Assembly: GCF_026125785.1 (NCBI RefSeq)
Contig: NZ_JAHCKL010000003.1
Location: forward strand, 281,520-345,519
Length of the DNA: 64,000 nucleotides
Direction of reading: 5' to 3'
Source of the DNA: Hydrogenophaga sp.
Lineage (GTDB): Bacteria; Pseudomonadota; Gammaproteobacteria; Burkholderiales; Burkholderiaceae_C
The notes beneath the pieces were generated by a model that did not search any database, was not told the DNA's origin, and saw only the letters and a program-made list of their open reading frames with translations. The translations under genes were made by a program, and so were the position numbers. Below, piece by piece: positions 9,603 through 17,912 of this stretch (the first letter of the stretch is position 1; every line of letters starts with the position of its first letter).

Positions 9603-10541
9603 TTGACGGCGTCCCGATTGAACACGCCCCCCGAACCCGAAACCGCGGTGCCCGGCCTGGACCCGGTGGCTGCGCTGCGCTGGCAGCGGCACGCCCACGG
9701 CGACAGCCCCTGGCTGCACGAAGAAGTGGCCTCGCGCATGGCCGAGCGCCTGCAATGGTTCCGCGAACCACCCGCAAGCTGGCTGCACTGGGAGCCGGTG
9801 CGCGGCGGGGTACAGGCGCACCAGCGTTTGCGCAGCCTGTTGCCGCAGGCGCAGGCCTGGGTGGCCGCGGAGCGCCTGGACGACGCCTTGAAAGCGACGC
9901 GGGAGGAAGGCGGTGCGGCCTGGAACCCGTTGCGTTGGGGGCGTTCGCGAGGGCCCCAGGCCGCCGATGCCCAGACCCGCGTGCGCATGCTCTGGGCCAA
10001 CATGCAACTGCACATGGAGCCACGCCCGCAAGCGCTCATCCGCCGCTGGCACGCCCACATCGAGACCGATGGTTTCCTGATGTTCTCCTGCCTCGGCCCG
10101 GACAGCCTGCGCGAGCTGCGAACCGTCTACGCGCAGGCTGGCTGGCCCGCGCCCTCTCACGACTTCACCGACATGCACGACTGGGGCGACATGCTGGTGC
10201 ACAACGGCTTTGCCGAACCGGTGATGGACATGGAGCGCATCACCTTGTCGTACAGCGGCGCGCAGCCGCTGCTGGAGGAGTTGCGGGGCCTGGGGCGCAA
10301 TCTGTCGGAACGGCGTTTCACCGCCTGCCGTTCGAGGGCCTGGCGAGAACACCTGTGCCAAGCCATCGAAGCCGGCCTGCCCCGCTCGCCCGATGGGCGG
10401 CTGCTGCTGACCTTCGAGGTGATCTACGGCCATGCCTACAAGCCGGTGCCGCGCGTCGCGCTGGCTCCGGACACGGCCGTGTCCATGGAAGACATGCGCG
10501 CCATGTTGCGCCAGCAGCGCCGCCGCGACAGCGCTGCCTGA
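9603..10541 (+). CDS. BioC-like methyltransferase family protein with degenerate SAM motif
   Basis: About 312 residues from a TTG start at 9603. The second half, including MFSCLGPDSLRELR, FTDMHDWGDMLVHNGFAEPVMDMERITLSY, matches malonyl-ACP O-methyltransferase BioC, which starts pimelate synthesis for biotin. However, the usual glycine-rich motif I (DxGxGxG) is not seen: the corresponding region reads HWEPVRGGVQAHQRL. A role in biotin synthesis is therefore not assured; it may be a catalytically weak or non-catalytic relative. Other bio genes are not in the window. Divergent from the comF-like gene with about 38 bases between. Confidence 0.65.
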   Translation: MTASRLNTPPEPETAVPGLDPVAALRWQRHAHGDSPWLHEEVASRMAERLQWFREPPASWLHWEPVRGGVQAHQRLRSLLPQAQAWVAAERLDDALKATREEGGAAWNPLRWGRSRGPQAADAQTRVRMLWANMQLHMEPRPQALIRRWHAHIETDGFLMFSCLGPDSLRELRTVYAQAGWPAPSHDFTDMHDWGDMLVHNGFAEPVMDMERITLSYSGAQPLLEELRGLGRNLSERRFTACRSRAWREHLCQAIEAGLPRSPDGRLLLTFEVIYGHAYKPVPRVALAPDTAVSMEDMRAMLRQQRRRDSAA

Positions 10542-10688
10542 GCCCGGGCACGGTCCGTGCGTGTGGCGGATCGCCTGCGAATCCGCAGTGCCCCACTCCG
10601 ATGTGGCGGTACTGCGGGGGGCAGGCGGTAGAGCGCCGCTACAATGCGAGGTTGTCGTTTCGTCAAGGGCATCTTCCCTGCATCGGCG

Positions 10689-11192
10689 ATGAACAGGTGG
10701 TGGTCGGTGAACCAGGCCCGCAGCGGTTCCTTTCGCTTTGCGACCCAGTCCGATGTGGGGCTGGAATGGTCGCTCAAGCGCAACTGTTCCGTCACGCCCG
10801 CGCAACTGGCCTGGCTCTATGCGTCGCTGTGCCTGGTGTCGCTGGGTGTTGCGGTTGGCTTCTGGTCCATGGGGGCCACGCTGGTGCTGCCTTTCGCCGC
10901 GCTGGAAGTGGTGACCGTGGGGCTGGCGTTTCTGGTGTACGCCCGCCATGCCGCCGATGCCGAGCGCATCCGCCTGGTGGATGGCCGGCTGGTCGTGGAA
11001 CTGGAGACGGCGGGCAGGATAGAGCGGTGCGAATTCGCCCGCGAGTGGGTGAGGGTGGAGCCGCAACCGGGCGACGGTCAGATGATCGAAGTCCGGGGTG
11101 GGGGGCGGTCGGTCAGGGTGGGGCGTTTCGTGCGTTCCGAACTCCGGTCGCAACTGGCCGGCGAGATCCGCTTCGCGCTGCGCGGTGGGTGA
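10689..11192 (+). CDS. DUF2244 membrane protein
   Basis: About 167 residues from ATG 10689 (an in-frame ATG at 10644 is an alternative). Two adjacent transmembrane helices (around LAWLYASLCLVSLGVAVGFW and LVLPFAALEVVTVGLAFLVY) follow a short soluble start with LEWSLKRNCSVTP, then a basic and acidic cytoplasmic domain with E-W-V-R-V. This architecture is that of DUF2244, which is regularly found immediately upstream of cytochrome oxidase genes in betaproteobacteria. No function is proven. Confidence 0.8.
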   Translation: MNRWWSVNQARSGSFRFATQSDVGLEWSLKRNCSVTPAQLAWLYASLCLVSLGVAVGFWSMGATLVLPFAALEVVTVGLAFLVYARHAADAERIRLVDGRLVVELETAGRIERCEFAREWVRVEPQPGDGQMIEVRGGGRSVRVGRFVRSELRSQLAGEIRFALRGG

Positions 11193-11244
11193 GTGCTTTG
11201 GGTGGGTTTCGGTGGCGAGCCCGGGAAAATTTGTTCTAATCGGC

Positions 11245-11260
11245 ATTGATATAAATCAAT
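11245..11260 (+). promoter_or_regulatory. FNR/ANR-type box upstream of ctaC
   Basis: A perfect 16-bp palindrome ATTGAT-ATAA-ATCAAT contains the FNR consensus TTGAT-N4-ATCAA. Its centre lies only about 30 bases before the ctaC start codon, so any transcription start must lie close to or inside it. That position suits repression of the aa3 oxidase under oxygen limitation rather than activation. The sequence match is direct; the direction of regulation is inferred. Confidence 0.7.
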
Positions 11261-11282
11261 ACTTATATTTGAGGCGCAAAAA

Positions 11283-12488
11283 GTGAGTACGACGAAGAAA
11301 ACGCTGCATTCCCTGCGAAACCGGTGGTCCACGCTCCGCGCCGCGGGAGCCACCTTGGTGCTGGGGGCCGGCGTTTGGACCTCGGTGGCGGCCCAGCCGG
11401 TCGGCAACCTGCCTGGCGGCCCGGCAGTCAACCAGTTGAACTTCCATCCCCCAGCGACCCGCATTGCCGAAGAGCAGCACTGGCTGCACTGGTTCATGAT
11501 GGGCATCTGCGCGGTGATCTTCGTCGTCGTCTTTGGGGTGATGTTCTATTCCATCCTCAAGCACCGCAAATCGGTGGGCCACAAGTCGAAGACCCTGGCC
11601 GAACCGATCTGGGTGGAACTGGGCTGGACCATCGTGCCGCTGCTGATCGTGATCGGCATGGCCTTGCCGGCCACCAAGGTGCTGGTGGCCCAGAAGGACA
11701 CCACCAACAGCGACCTCACCATCAAGGCCACGGGCATGCAGTGGAAGTGGGGCTACGACTACATCAAGGGCGAAGGCGAAGGCATCGGCTTCCTCTCCAC
11801 GCTGGACAACAGCCACCGCGTGATGTCCAACAGCGGCAAGCCCGAAGCCACCATCGACTACCTGCTCAAGGTGGACAACCCGCTGGTGGTTCCGGTCAAC
11901 AAGAAGGTCCGCATCATCACCACCGCCAACGACGTGATCCACGCCTGGATGGTGCCGGCCTTCGGCGTCAAGCAGGATGCGATTCCCGGCTTCGTACGCG
12001 ACACCTGGTTCCGTGCCGAGAAGACCGGTGATTTCTACGGCCAATGCGCCGAGCTCTGTGGCAAGGAGCATGCCTACATGCCCATCCACGTGAAAGTGGT
12101 GAGCGCCGAGGATTACACCGCCTGGGTGACCAAGCAGAAGAAGGCCATGGCCGCCGCCGCGGATGACCCGAGCAAGGTCTGGACGCTGGCCGACCTGGTC
12201 AAGCGCGGCGAGTCCGTCTACGCCGCCAACTGCGCGGCCTGCCACCAGGCCAACGGCAAGGGCGCCGGCCCGATCAAGCCGCTGGATGGTTCCGCCATCG
12301 TCACCGCCACCGACCACGGCAAGATGATCGAGGTGCTGCTGCATGGTGCGAACAATGGCGCCATGCCTGCCTGGAATCGGCTCTCGGACACCGAACTGGC
12401 CGCCGTCATGACCTTTGCCAAGAACAACTGGTCGAACAAGACCGAGCAGATCGTGCAGCCCGCCGAAGTGCTGGCCGCCCGCAAGTGA
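11283..12488 (+). CDS. ctaC: cytochrome c oxidase subunit II with fused cytochrome c domain (caa3 type)
   Basis: 401 residues. A signal-like hydrophobic segment (21-38) is followed by two transmembrane helices (71-92 and 112-131). The CuA domain keeps its ligands: His220 and the cluster CAELCGKEHAYM with Cys255, Cys259, His263 and Met266. A C-terminal cytochrome c domain has CAACH (317-321) and a candidate Met361 ligand in AMPAW. The subunit accepts electrons at the periplasmic face and passes them to subunit I. It starts with GTG at 11283 and is first in the oxidase operon, behind the FNR-type box. Confidence 0.95.
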   Translation: MSTTKKTLHSLRNRWSTLRAAGATLVLGAGVWTSVAAQPVGNLPGGPAVNQLNFHPPATRIAEEQHWLHWFMMGICAVIFVVVFGVMFYSILKHRKSVGHKSKTLAEPIWVELGWTIVPLLIVIGMALPATKVLVAQKDTTNSDLTIKATGMQWKWGYDYIKGEGEGIGFLSTLDNSHRVMSNSGKPEATIDYLLKVDNPLVVPVNKKVRIITTANDVIHAWMVPAFGVKQDAIPGFVRDTWFRAEKTGDFYGQCAELCGKEHAYMPIHVKVVSAEDYTAWVTKQKKAMAAAADDPSKVWTLADLVKRGESVYAANCAACHQANGKGAGPIKPLDGSAIVTATDHGKMIEVLLHGANNGAMPAWNRLSDTELAAVMTFAKNNWSNKTEQIVQPAEVLAARK

Positions 12489-12529
12489 TCTGTCTGGCAG
12501 AACAACATTGAGTCTCTAAGGAATCGATC

Positions 12530-14149
12530 ATGAGTGCAGTTCTTGACCACCACGACGCACACGGCCACGATCACGACCACCACGCCCCCACGGGCTGGCG
12601 CCGCTGGGTCTATGCCACCAACCACAAGGACATCGGTACGCTGTACCTGCTGTTCGCCTTCACCATGCTGATGGTGGGCGGCGTGCTGGCCCTGCTGATC
12701 CGCGCCGAGCTGTTCAAGCCGGGCCTGCAACTGGTGAACCCCGAGCTGTTCAACCAGCTCACCACCATGCACGGCCTGATCATGGTGTTCGGCGCCATCA
12801 TGCCGGCCTTCGTGGGCTTTGCGAACTGGATGATTCCGCTGCAGATCGGTGCTTCCGACATGGCCTTTGCGCGGATGAACAACTTCAGCTTCTGGCTGAT
12901 GATTCCCGCGGCCATCATGCTCGTGGCCTCGTTCTTCATGCCGGGTGGCGCACCGGCGGCCGGCTGGACGCTGTATGCGCCGCTGACCCTGCAGATGGGG
13001 CCGTCGATGGACGCTGGCATCTTCGCCATGCACATCCTCGGCGCCTCGTCCATCATGGGCTCGATCAACATCATCGTGACCATCCTGAACATGCGCGCCC
13101 CCGGCATGACGCTGATGAAGATGCCCATGTTCTGCTGGACCTGGCTCATCACCGCGTACCTGCTGATCGCCGTGATGCCCGTGCTGGCCGGCGCGATCAC
13201 CATGACGCTGACCGACCGCCATTTCGGCACCAGCTTCTTCAACCCCGCCGGCGGCGGCGATCCGGTGATGTACCAGCACATCTTCTGGTTCTTCGGCCAC
13301 CCCGAGGTGTACATCATGATCCTGCCGGCCTTCGGCATCGTGAGCCAGGTCGTGCCGGCCTTTGCGCGCAAGAAGCTGTTTGGCTACGCCTCCATGGTCT
13401 ATGCCACCGGTTCCATCGCCATCCTGTCCTTCGTCGTGTGGGCGCACCACATGTTCACCACCGGCATGCCGGTGACGGGCCAGTTGTTCTTCATGTACTC
13501 GACCATGCTGATCGCCGTGCCCACGGGCGTGAAGATCTTCAACTGGATCGCGACCATGTGGAAGGGCTCCATGACCTTCGAGACGCCCATGCTGTGGGCC
13601 GTCGGCTTCATCTTCGTGTTCACCATCGGCGGCTTCACCGGCCTGATCCTCTCCGTCGCGCCGATCGACATCCAGATGCAGGACACCTATTACGTGGTGG
13701 CCCACTTCCACTACGTGCTGGTGGCGGGCTCGCTGTTTGCCATGTTCTCGGGCATCTACTACTGGCTGCCCAAGTGGACGGGCGTGATGTACAGCGAGAG
13801 GCGCGGCAAGATCCACTTCTGGTGGTCGATGATCTCCTTCAACTTCACCTTCTTCCCGATGCACTTCCTGGGTCTGGCCGGCATGCCCCGCCGCTATGCC
13901 GACTACCCGATGCAGTTCGCGGACTTCAACGCCGTCGCTTCCGTGGGTGCCTTCGGTTTCGGCCTGGCCCAGGTCTACTTCTTCCTCGCCGTGATCGTGC
14001 CGGCCATGCGTGGCAAGGGCGAGAAGGCGGTGCAGAAGCCCTGGGAAGGTGCGGAAGGCCTGGAGTGGGAAGTGCCCTCGCCCGCACCTTTCCACACCTT
14101 CGAGAACCCGCCCAAGCTGGACGCCACCGCCACCAAGGTGATTGGCTGA
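12530..14149 (+). CDS. ctaD: cytochrome c oxidase subunit I
   Basis: 539 residues with twelve hydrophobic helices. Metal ligands are visible: His81 (TMHGL) and His394 for low-spin haem a, His392 for haem a3 (HFHYVL), and His257, His306 and His307 (HPEVY, HHMFTTG) for CuB; Tyr261 can form the His-Tyr cross-link. The proton-channel Lys is at 334 (TGVK). This is an A-type haem-copper oxidase core. The cytoplasmic N-terminus has an unusually His/Asp-rich stretch (HHDAHGHDHDHH), which could bind metal. ATG at 12530 follows TAAGGAATC, an acceptable ribosome binding site. Confidence 0.96.
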   Translation: MSAVLDHHDAHGHDHDHHAPTGWRRWVYATNHKDIGTLYLLFAFTMLMVGGVLALLIRAELFKPGLQLVNPELFNQLTTMHGLIMVFGAIMPAFVGFANWMIPLQIGASDMAFARMNNFSFWLMIPAAIMLVASFFMPGGAPAAGWTLYAPLTLQMGPSMDAGIFAMHILGASSIMGSINIIVTILNMRAPGMTLMKMPMFCWTWLITAYLLIAVMPVLAGAITMTLTDRHFGTSFFNPAGGGDPVMYQHIFWFFGHPEVYIMILPAFGIVSQVVPAFARKKLFGYASMVYATGSIAILSFVVWAHHMFTTGMPVTGQLFFMYSTMLIAVPTGVKIFNWIATMWKGSMTFETPMLWAVGFIFVFTIGGFTGLILSVAPIDIQMQDTYYVVAHFHYVLVAGSLFAMFSGIYYWLPKWTGVMYSERRGKIHFWWSMISFNFTFFPMHFLGLAGMPRRYADYPMQFADFNAVASVGAFGFGLAQVYFFLAVIVPAMRGKGEKAVQKPWEGAEGLEWEVPSPAPFHTFENPPKLDATATKVIG

Positions 14150-14186
14150 AGCAGCAGACCCTAGAGACACCGGACCGCACACCGCC

Positions 14187-14300
14187 ATGACCACACCCGA
14201 ACAGAAGAAGAACAACCTGCGCCTGGGGCTGATCCTGGCCTCGGTGGCGCTGGTGTTCTTCCTGGGCTTCATTGGCAAGATGGTTCTGCTGGGCGGCTGA
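14187..14300 (+). CDS. cytochrome oxidase small assembly protein
   Basis: 37 residues (MTTPEQKKNNLRLGLILA...), with one transmembrane helix after a basic lead. Tiny proteins of this form are conserved between ctaD and ctaG in Burkholderiales oxidase operons and are named for oxidase assembly on the basis of position. It starts 37 bases after the ctaD stop and ends 19 bases before the ctaG start. It is easily missed because of its length. Confidence 0.8.
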   Translation: MTTPEQKKNNLRLGLILASVALVFFLGFIGKMVLLGG

Positions 14301-14319
14301 AGCCCGAAGGACGGCGCGC

Positions 14320-14934
14320 ATGGGACTGCAACGCGAAAACCTCAGGATGGTGGGCAAGCTCTGCGTGATCGCGCTGGGCATGTTCGCCTTCGGGTATGCG
14401 CTGGTGCCGATCTACCGTTCGATCTGCGATGCCCTCGGCATCAACGTGCTGGCCGTGTCCGAGACGCGCGTGCCGGGCGCCGCCGTCAAGCTGCCGGCGA
14501 ATACGCAGGTCGACCTGACGCGCACCATCACCGTGGAGTTCGACACCAATGCGCGCGGTCCCTGGTATTTCAAGCCGGCCGTGCGTTCGATGCAGGTGCA
14601 TCCGGGTGAACTCACCACCGTGATGTACGAGTTCCAGAACATCCAGAACCGCACCATGGCGGCCCAGGCCATTCCGAGCTACGCGCCCAAGCAGGCCGCG
14701 GCGCATTTCAACAAGCTGGAGTGCTTCTGCTTCACGCAGTACACGCTGCAGCCTGGCGAGAAGAAGGAATGGCCGGTGGCCTTCGTGATCGATCCGCGGC
14801 TGTCCAAGGACGTGACCACCATCACGCTGTCCTATACCTTCTTCGAGGTGGGCGGCAAGGTGCCCGACGCACCGCGTGACGAGCCGCCTCAGGCCATGAG
14901 CCCTGCCGCCGCCAAACCCGAAGGAGCCGTATGA
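14320..14934 (+). CDS. ctaG: cytochrome c oxidase assembly protein CtaG/Cox11
   Basis: 204 residues: a single N-terminal membrane anchor (about 11-30, ending FGYALVPIY) and a periplasmic immunoglobulin-like domain with the copper motif ECFCF (Cys135, Cys137) and QTLQPGE-like strand. Cox11 delivers copper to CuB of subunit I. ATG at 14320 begins the conserved MGLQREN; an upstream in-frame start would overlap the small assembly gene. Its 3' end overlaps the DUF2970 start (ATGA). Confidence 0.93.
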   Translation: MGLQRENLRMVGKLCVIALGMFAFGYALVPIYRSICDALGINVLAVSETRVPGAAVKLPANTQVDLTRTITVEFDTNARGPWYFKPAVRSMQVHPGELTTVMYEFQNIQNRTMAAQAIPSYAPKQAAAHFNKLECFCFTQYTLQPGEKKEWPVAFVIDPRLSKDVTTITLSYTFFEVGGKVPDAPRDEPPQAMSPAAAKPEGAV

Positions 14935-15140
14935 GCACCACGCCCGTCCACCAACGCAAGGGGTCCCTGCTGGGCACCGTCAAGGCGGTTCTCTGGGGTT
15001 TTCTGGGTGTGCGCCGCAACGCCGACTACCAGAACGACATTGCCAAGCTCAACCCGCTGCACCTGATCGCCGTGGGCCTGGGCATGGCCTTGCTGTTCGT
15101 ACTGGGACTGATCCTGCTCGTGAACTGGGTGGCCGGCTGA
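14931..15140 (+). CDS. DUF2970 small membrane protein
   Basis: 69 residues with one C-terminal transmembrane helix (HLIAVGLGMALLFVLGLILL) after a region with AVLWGFLGVRR, the DUF2970 signature. It starts at ATG 14931, overlapping the ctaG stop, and precedes ctaE. The family is tied to cytochrome oxidase operons of betaproteobacteria by position; function is not known. Confidence 0.85.
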   Translation: MSTTPVHQRKGSLLGTVKAVLWGFLGVRRNADYQNDIAKLNPLHLIAVGLGMALLFVLGLILLVNWVAG

Positions 15141-15224
15141 GGCCGCCGCGACCGGGCAGACGAAGACGACCACGCATCTTGATCCATTGACACCGATACA
15201 AGCGAAAGCAAAACAGGAGTGAGC

Positions 15225-16106
15225 ATGTCAGCAGCAACCCACGGCACGACGCCCTACTACTTCGTCCCCGGTCCCTCGCGGCATCCGGTGATGGCGGCGA
15301 TTGGCCTCTTTTTCGTCATCCTGGGCGCGGGCCAGTGGATCAATGGCCATGGCTGGGGTGCCTACTCGCTGGCTTTCGGCCTCGTCTTCTGGCTGTTCGT
15401 GCTGTTCCAGTGGTTCCGTGATTCGGTCCACGAAAGCGAGACCGGCCTGTACGGCCGCAAGATCGATCTTTCTTACCGCTGGAGCATGAGCTGGTTCATC
15501 TTCTCGGAAGTGATGTTCTTCGGCGCCTTCTTCACCGCGCTGTGGTGGACGCGTACCCACTCGGTGCCGGCGCTGGGCAACTTCGAGAACTCCCTGATCT
15601 GGCCGGACTTCTCCGCCGTGTGGCCGAGCCTGCAGGCCGGTGCCACCGCTTCGCCGGCCGGCATCGTGGAGCCGTTCCAGACCATGGGCCCGTTCTGGCT
15701 GCCCACCATCAACACCGCGTTGCTGCTGACCTCGGGCGTGACGCTGACCATTGCCCACCATGCGCTGCAAGTCGGCAACCGTGGCAAGACCATTGCCTTC
15801 ATGTGGATGACCGTGCTGCTGGGTATCGTCTTCCTGTTCGTGCAGGGCTACGAATACGCGCACGCTTACGCCGATCTGAACCTCAAGCTGTCCTCGGGCG
15901 TGTTCGGCTCCACTTTCTTCATGCTCACCGGCTTCCACGGTTTCCACGTGTTCGTGGGCATGCTGATGCTGCTGTTCATCACGCTGCGGTTGCAGAAGGG
16001 TCACTTCACGGCCCAGCGCCACTTCGGTTTCGAAGGTGCGGCGTGGTACTGGCACTTCGTGGACGTGGTCTGGCTCGGCCTGTACATCCTGGTCTACTGG
16101 ATGTGA
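15225..16106 (+). CDS. ctaE: cytochrome c oxidase subunit III
   Basis: 293 residues with seven transmembrane helices. Typical motifs are present: YYFVPGPSRHPV near the start, FSEVMFFGAFFTALWW in helix III, and GFHGFHVFVG plus FEGAAWYWHFVDVVWL near the end. Subunit III stabilises the oxidase and its proton uptake. ATG 15225 is chosen over an in-frame GTG at 15219 because the GTG overlaps the AGGAG ribosome binding site at 15215-15219. It ends the structural operon just before a strong terminator. Confidence 0.95.
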   Translation: MSAATHGTTPYYFVPGPSRHPVMAAIGLFFVILGAGQWINGHGWGAYSLAFGLVFWLFVLFQWFRDSVHESETGLYGRKIDLSYRWSMSWFIFSEVMFFGAFFTALWWTRTHSVPALGNFENSLIWPDFSAVWPSLQAGATASPAGIVEPFQTMGPFWLPTINTALLLTSGVTLTIAHHALQVGNRGKTIAFMWMTVLLGIVFLFVQGYEYAHAYADLNLKLSSGVFGSTFFMLTGFHGFHVFVGMLMLLFITLRLQKGHFTAQRHFGFEGAAWYWHFVDVVWLGLYILVYWM

Positions 16107-16151
16107 GGCACCTGGGTGGCCGCTTGTCCACCCTTGCGGGCCCCGCAAAGC

Positions 16152-16175
16152 AAAAGGCGCCGCGAGGCGCCTTTT
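16152..16175 (+). terminator. intrinsic terminator after ctaE
   Basis: A perfect 10-bp stem AAAAGGCGCC / GGCGCCTTTT with a GCGA tetraloop; the arm ends in a T run. It also fits the convergent DUF2909 gene on the other strand because of the matching A tract. Confidence 0.9.
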
Positions 16176-16197
16176 CTGCTGAAGGGGGCGGCGCCGG

Positions 16198-16440
16198 TCA
16201 GCCGCGCAGCGGCAGGCCGGTGGGCTGTATCCAGCCCATGAGGTAGCTGATGAGCACCACCACGAACAGCAGCACCGAAAAGCCCACCCGGAATGCCAGG
16301 GCCCGGGCCATGTGGTTGCGGCGCGGCGCATGGCCGTCGCCCGCATCGCCATCTTGCTGGCCTCCTCGCATCATGAACACGAGCGCCGCTCCCAGGCTGC
16401 CGATGATGGCCACGAAGGCCACGATAACCAGATACTTCAT
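16198..16440 (-). CDS. twin-transmembrane protein, DUF2909 type
   Basis: 80 residues with two membrane helices (about 2-24 and 51-72) separated by a polar loop rich in Asp, Gly and Arg (RGGQQDGDAGDGHAPRR). This is the DUF2909 / twin transmembrane layout seen near SURF1 and oxidase genes of betaproteobacteria. It is divergent from the SURF1 gene (55 bases apart) and convergent with ctaE. Function unknown; an accessory part in oxidase biogenesis is inferred from position only. Confidence 0.75.
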   Translation of the reverse strand: MKYLVIVAFVAIIGSLGAALVFMMRGGQQDGDAGDGHAPRRNHMARALAFRVGFSVLLFVVVLISYLMGWIQPTGLPLRG

Positions 16441-16495
16441 GCCCGGAATTATCCTCCTCCTGCGCCGGCCTCTTGCGTGGCTGCGGGCCTGAAAC

Positions 16496-17242
16496 ATGCC
16501 GCCCCGCTCCGCCCTGCGCTTCTGGACCGTGACGATCGCGGCCCTGGCTACCATGGTGGTCACGGCCTCGCTGGGCCGCTGGCAACTGGATCGTGCTGCG
16601 CAGAAGCTGGCCTTGCAGGCGCAGATGGACGCGCGGCAAGCCCTCGCGCCGTGGCGCAACGGCGATCTGCTCGGGGCAGGTGCGGGCATCCTGGACGGCG
16701 TGTACCGGCCCGCCTCGCTCAGCGGCACCTGGGTGCCATCGGCCAGCGTGTTTCTGGACAATCGCCAGATGAATGGCCGTACGGGCTTCTTCCTCGTCAC
16801 CCCGCTGCGCTTGAGCGGCAGCGACCGCGTGATGCTGGTGCAGCGCGGCTGGGTGCCACGAGACTTCAACGACCGTACGCGCGTGCCCTCGATCGCCACG
16901 CCCCCGGGCGAGGTCCGTGTCGAAGGCCGATTGGCCCCCCCGCCTGGCAAGCTATATGAGTTGGGCGAGGCGGGTGAGGGACCGATCCGGCAGAATATCG
17001 ACCTCGCCGCGTTCGCGCGCGAGACCGGGCTGCCGTTGCTGGCGGTGTCGGTGCAGCAGTCCGGCGATGCGAGCGACGGCCTGCTGCGCGAATGGCCGCG
17101 CGTGGCGGTCGATGTGAGCAAGCACCACGGGTATGCCTTCCAGTGGTTTGCCCTGTGCGCCCTCGTGGGCATCCTCTATGTCTGGTTCCAAATCATCTCC
17201 CCCCGCAGAAAGCGCCGCGCCCATGGATCGGACGCCCGATGA
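16496..17242 (+). CDS. SURF1-family oxidase assembly protein
   Basis: 248 residues with an N-terminal and a C-terminal transmembrane helix flanking a periplasmic domain. SURF1 hallmarks are visible: LGRWQLDRAAQK near the start, LDNRQMNGRTGFFLVTPL in the middle, VMLVQRGWVP, and HHGYAFQWFALCALVGILYVWF at the end. SURF1 proteins help insert haem a into subunit I. It heads a plus-strand maturation operon with the SCO-like protein, ctaA, ctaB and sco; its 3' end overlaps the next gene by 20 bases. Confidence 0.92.
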   Translation: MPPRSALRFWTVTIAALATMVVTASLGRWQLDRAAQKLALQAQMDARQALAPWRNGDLLGAGAGILDGVYRPASLSGTWVPSASVFLDNRQMNGRTGFFLVTPLRLSGSDRVMLVQRGWVPRDFNDRTRVPSIATPPGEVRVEGRLAPPPGKLYELGEAGEGPIRQNIDLAAFARETGLPLLAVSVQQSGDASDGLLREWPRVAVDVSKHHGYAFQWFALCALVGILYVWFQIISPRRKRRAHGSDAR

Positions 17243-17900
17243 ACCCCTGACGCTGACCGTGCACAGCCTGCCCAGTCCTGGCGAGGCCGGCGCCCAGGCG
17301 CTGGCCTCCACCCGCATGGGGCGCTGGAAGATGCTGGGCCTGCTGCTGGTGTGTGCCACGCCGGTGATCGCCTCTTACTTCACCTACTACGTGATCCGGC
17401 CCGAGGGCCGCACCAACTATGGCGAACTGGTGACGCCGCAGCGCCCGTTGCCTGTGTGGACCGGCCTCGACGCCCAGGGCCAGGCGGTGCCGCTGAACAC
17501 GCTCAAGGACCAATGGTTGCTCATCAGCGTGGCCGACAGCAGTTGCCCGCAGGTCTGCCAGGAGCACCTCTACCTGCAGCGCCAGTTGCGCGAGACGCTG
17601 GGGCGTGAAAAGGACCGGGTGGACTGGGTCTGGCTGCGCACCGGCGAGTCCGAGGTCGCACCTGCCCTGCAGAAGGCCACGGCTGCAGCGGTCGTGCTCA
17701 AGGTGGATGCCCAGGCGGTGGCCGACTGGCTGCAACCGGCGCCGGGCCAGAAGATCGAGGACCACCTCTATGTGGTCGACCCGCTGGGTAACTGGATGAT
17801 GCGTTTTCCCGCGCAGCTCGATCCCTCGCGCGCCAAGCGCGACCTCGAACGCCTGCTGCGAGCCTCGTCGTCGTGGGACCGTTCCGGCAGCGGACACTGA
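17223..17900 (+). CDS. membrane-anchored SCO-like thioredoxin-fold protein
   Basis: 225 residues. One transmembrane helix (about 36-57) is followed by a periplasmic thioredoxin-like domain with CPQVC (Cys108, Cys112) and His181 in DHLYVVDP, the same Cys-x3-Cys plus distant His pattern used for copper by SCO1/SenC proteins. The protein is more divergent than the second SCO protein of this cluster at 20011-20604. Its position between SURF1 and ctaA supports a role in copper or redox maturation of the oxidase. ATG at 17223 overlaps the end of the SURF1 gene. Confidence 0.75.
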   Translation: MDRTPDEPLTLTVHSLPSPGEAGAQALASTRMGRWKMLGLLLVCATPVIASYFTYYVIRPEGRTNYGELVTPQRPLPVWTGLDAQGQAVPLNTLKDQWLLISVADSSCPQVCQEHLYLQRQLRETLGREKDRVDWVWLRTGESEVAPALQKATAAAVVLKVDAQAVADWLQPAPGQKIEDHLYVVDPLGNWMMRFPAQLDPSRAKRDLERLLRASSSWDRSGSGH

Positions 17901-17912
17901 ATACCGAGCCCC

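Noticed and set aside
10644-10688. Upstream ATG as start of the DUF2244 protein
   Set aside because: The additional 15 residues are Cys/Arg/Phe-rich without likeness to the family start; ATG 10689 is preferred, though not proven.
9312-11246. Long overlapping frames on both strands around the BioC-like gene
   Set aside because: Composition is Arg/Ala/Pro-rich without domain signs; the ComF-like, BioC-like and DUF2244 genes explain the region.
11245-11260. FNR box as an activator site at -41.5
   Set aside because: A start of transcription 41 bases downstream would fall after the ctaC start codon, so activation from this position is not possible for this gene.
12218-14278. A 686-codon minus-strand frame opposite ctaD
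   Set aside because: Antisense of a well conserved oxidase subunit I; composition is His/Glu/Gly-rich without family motifs.
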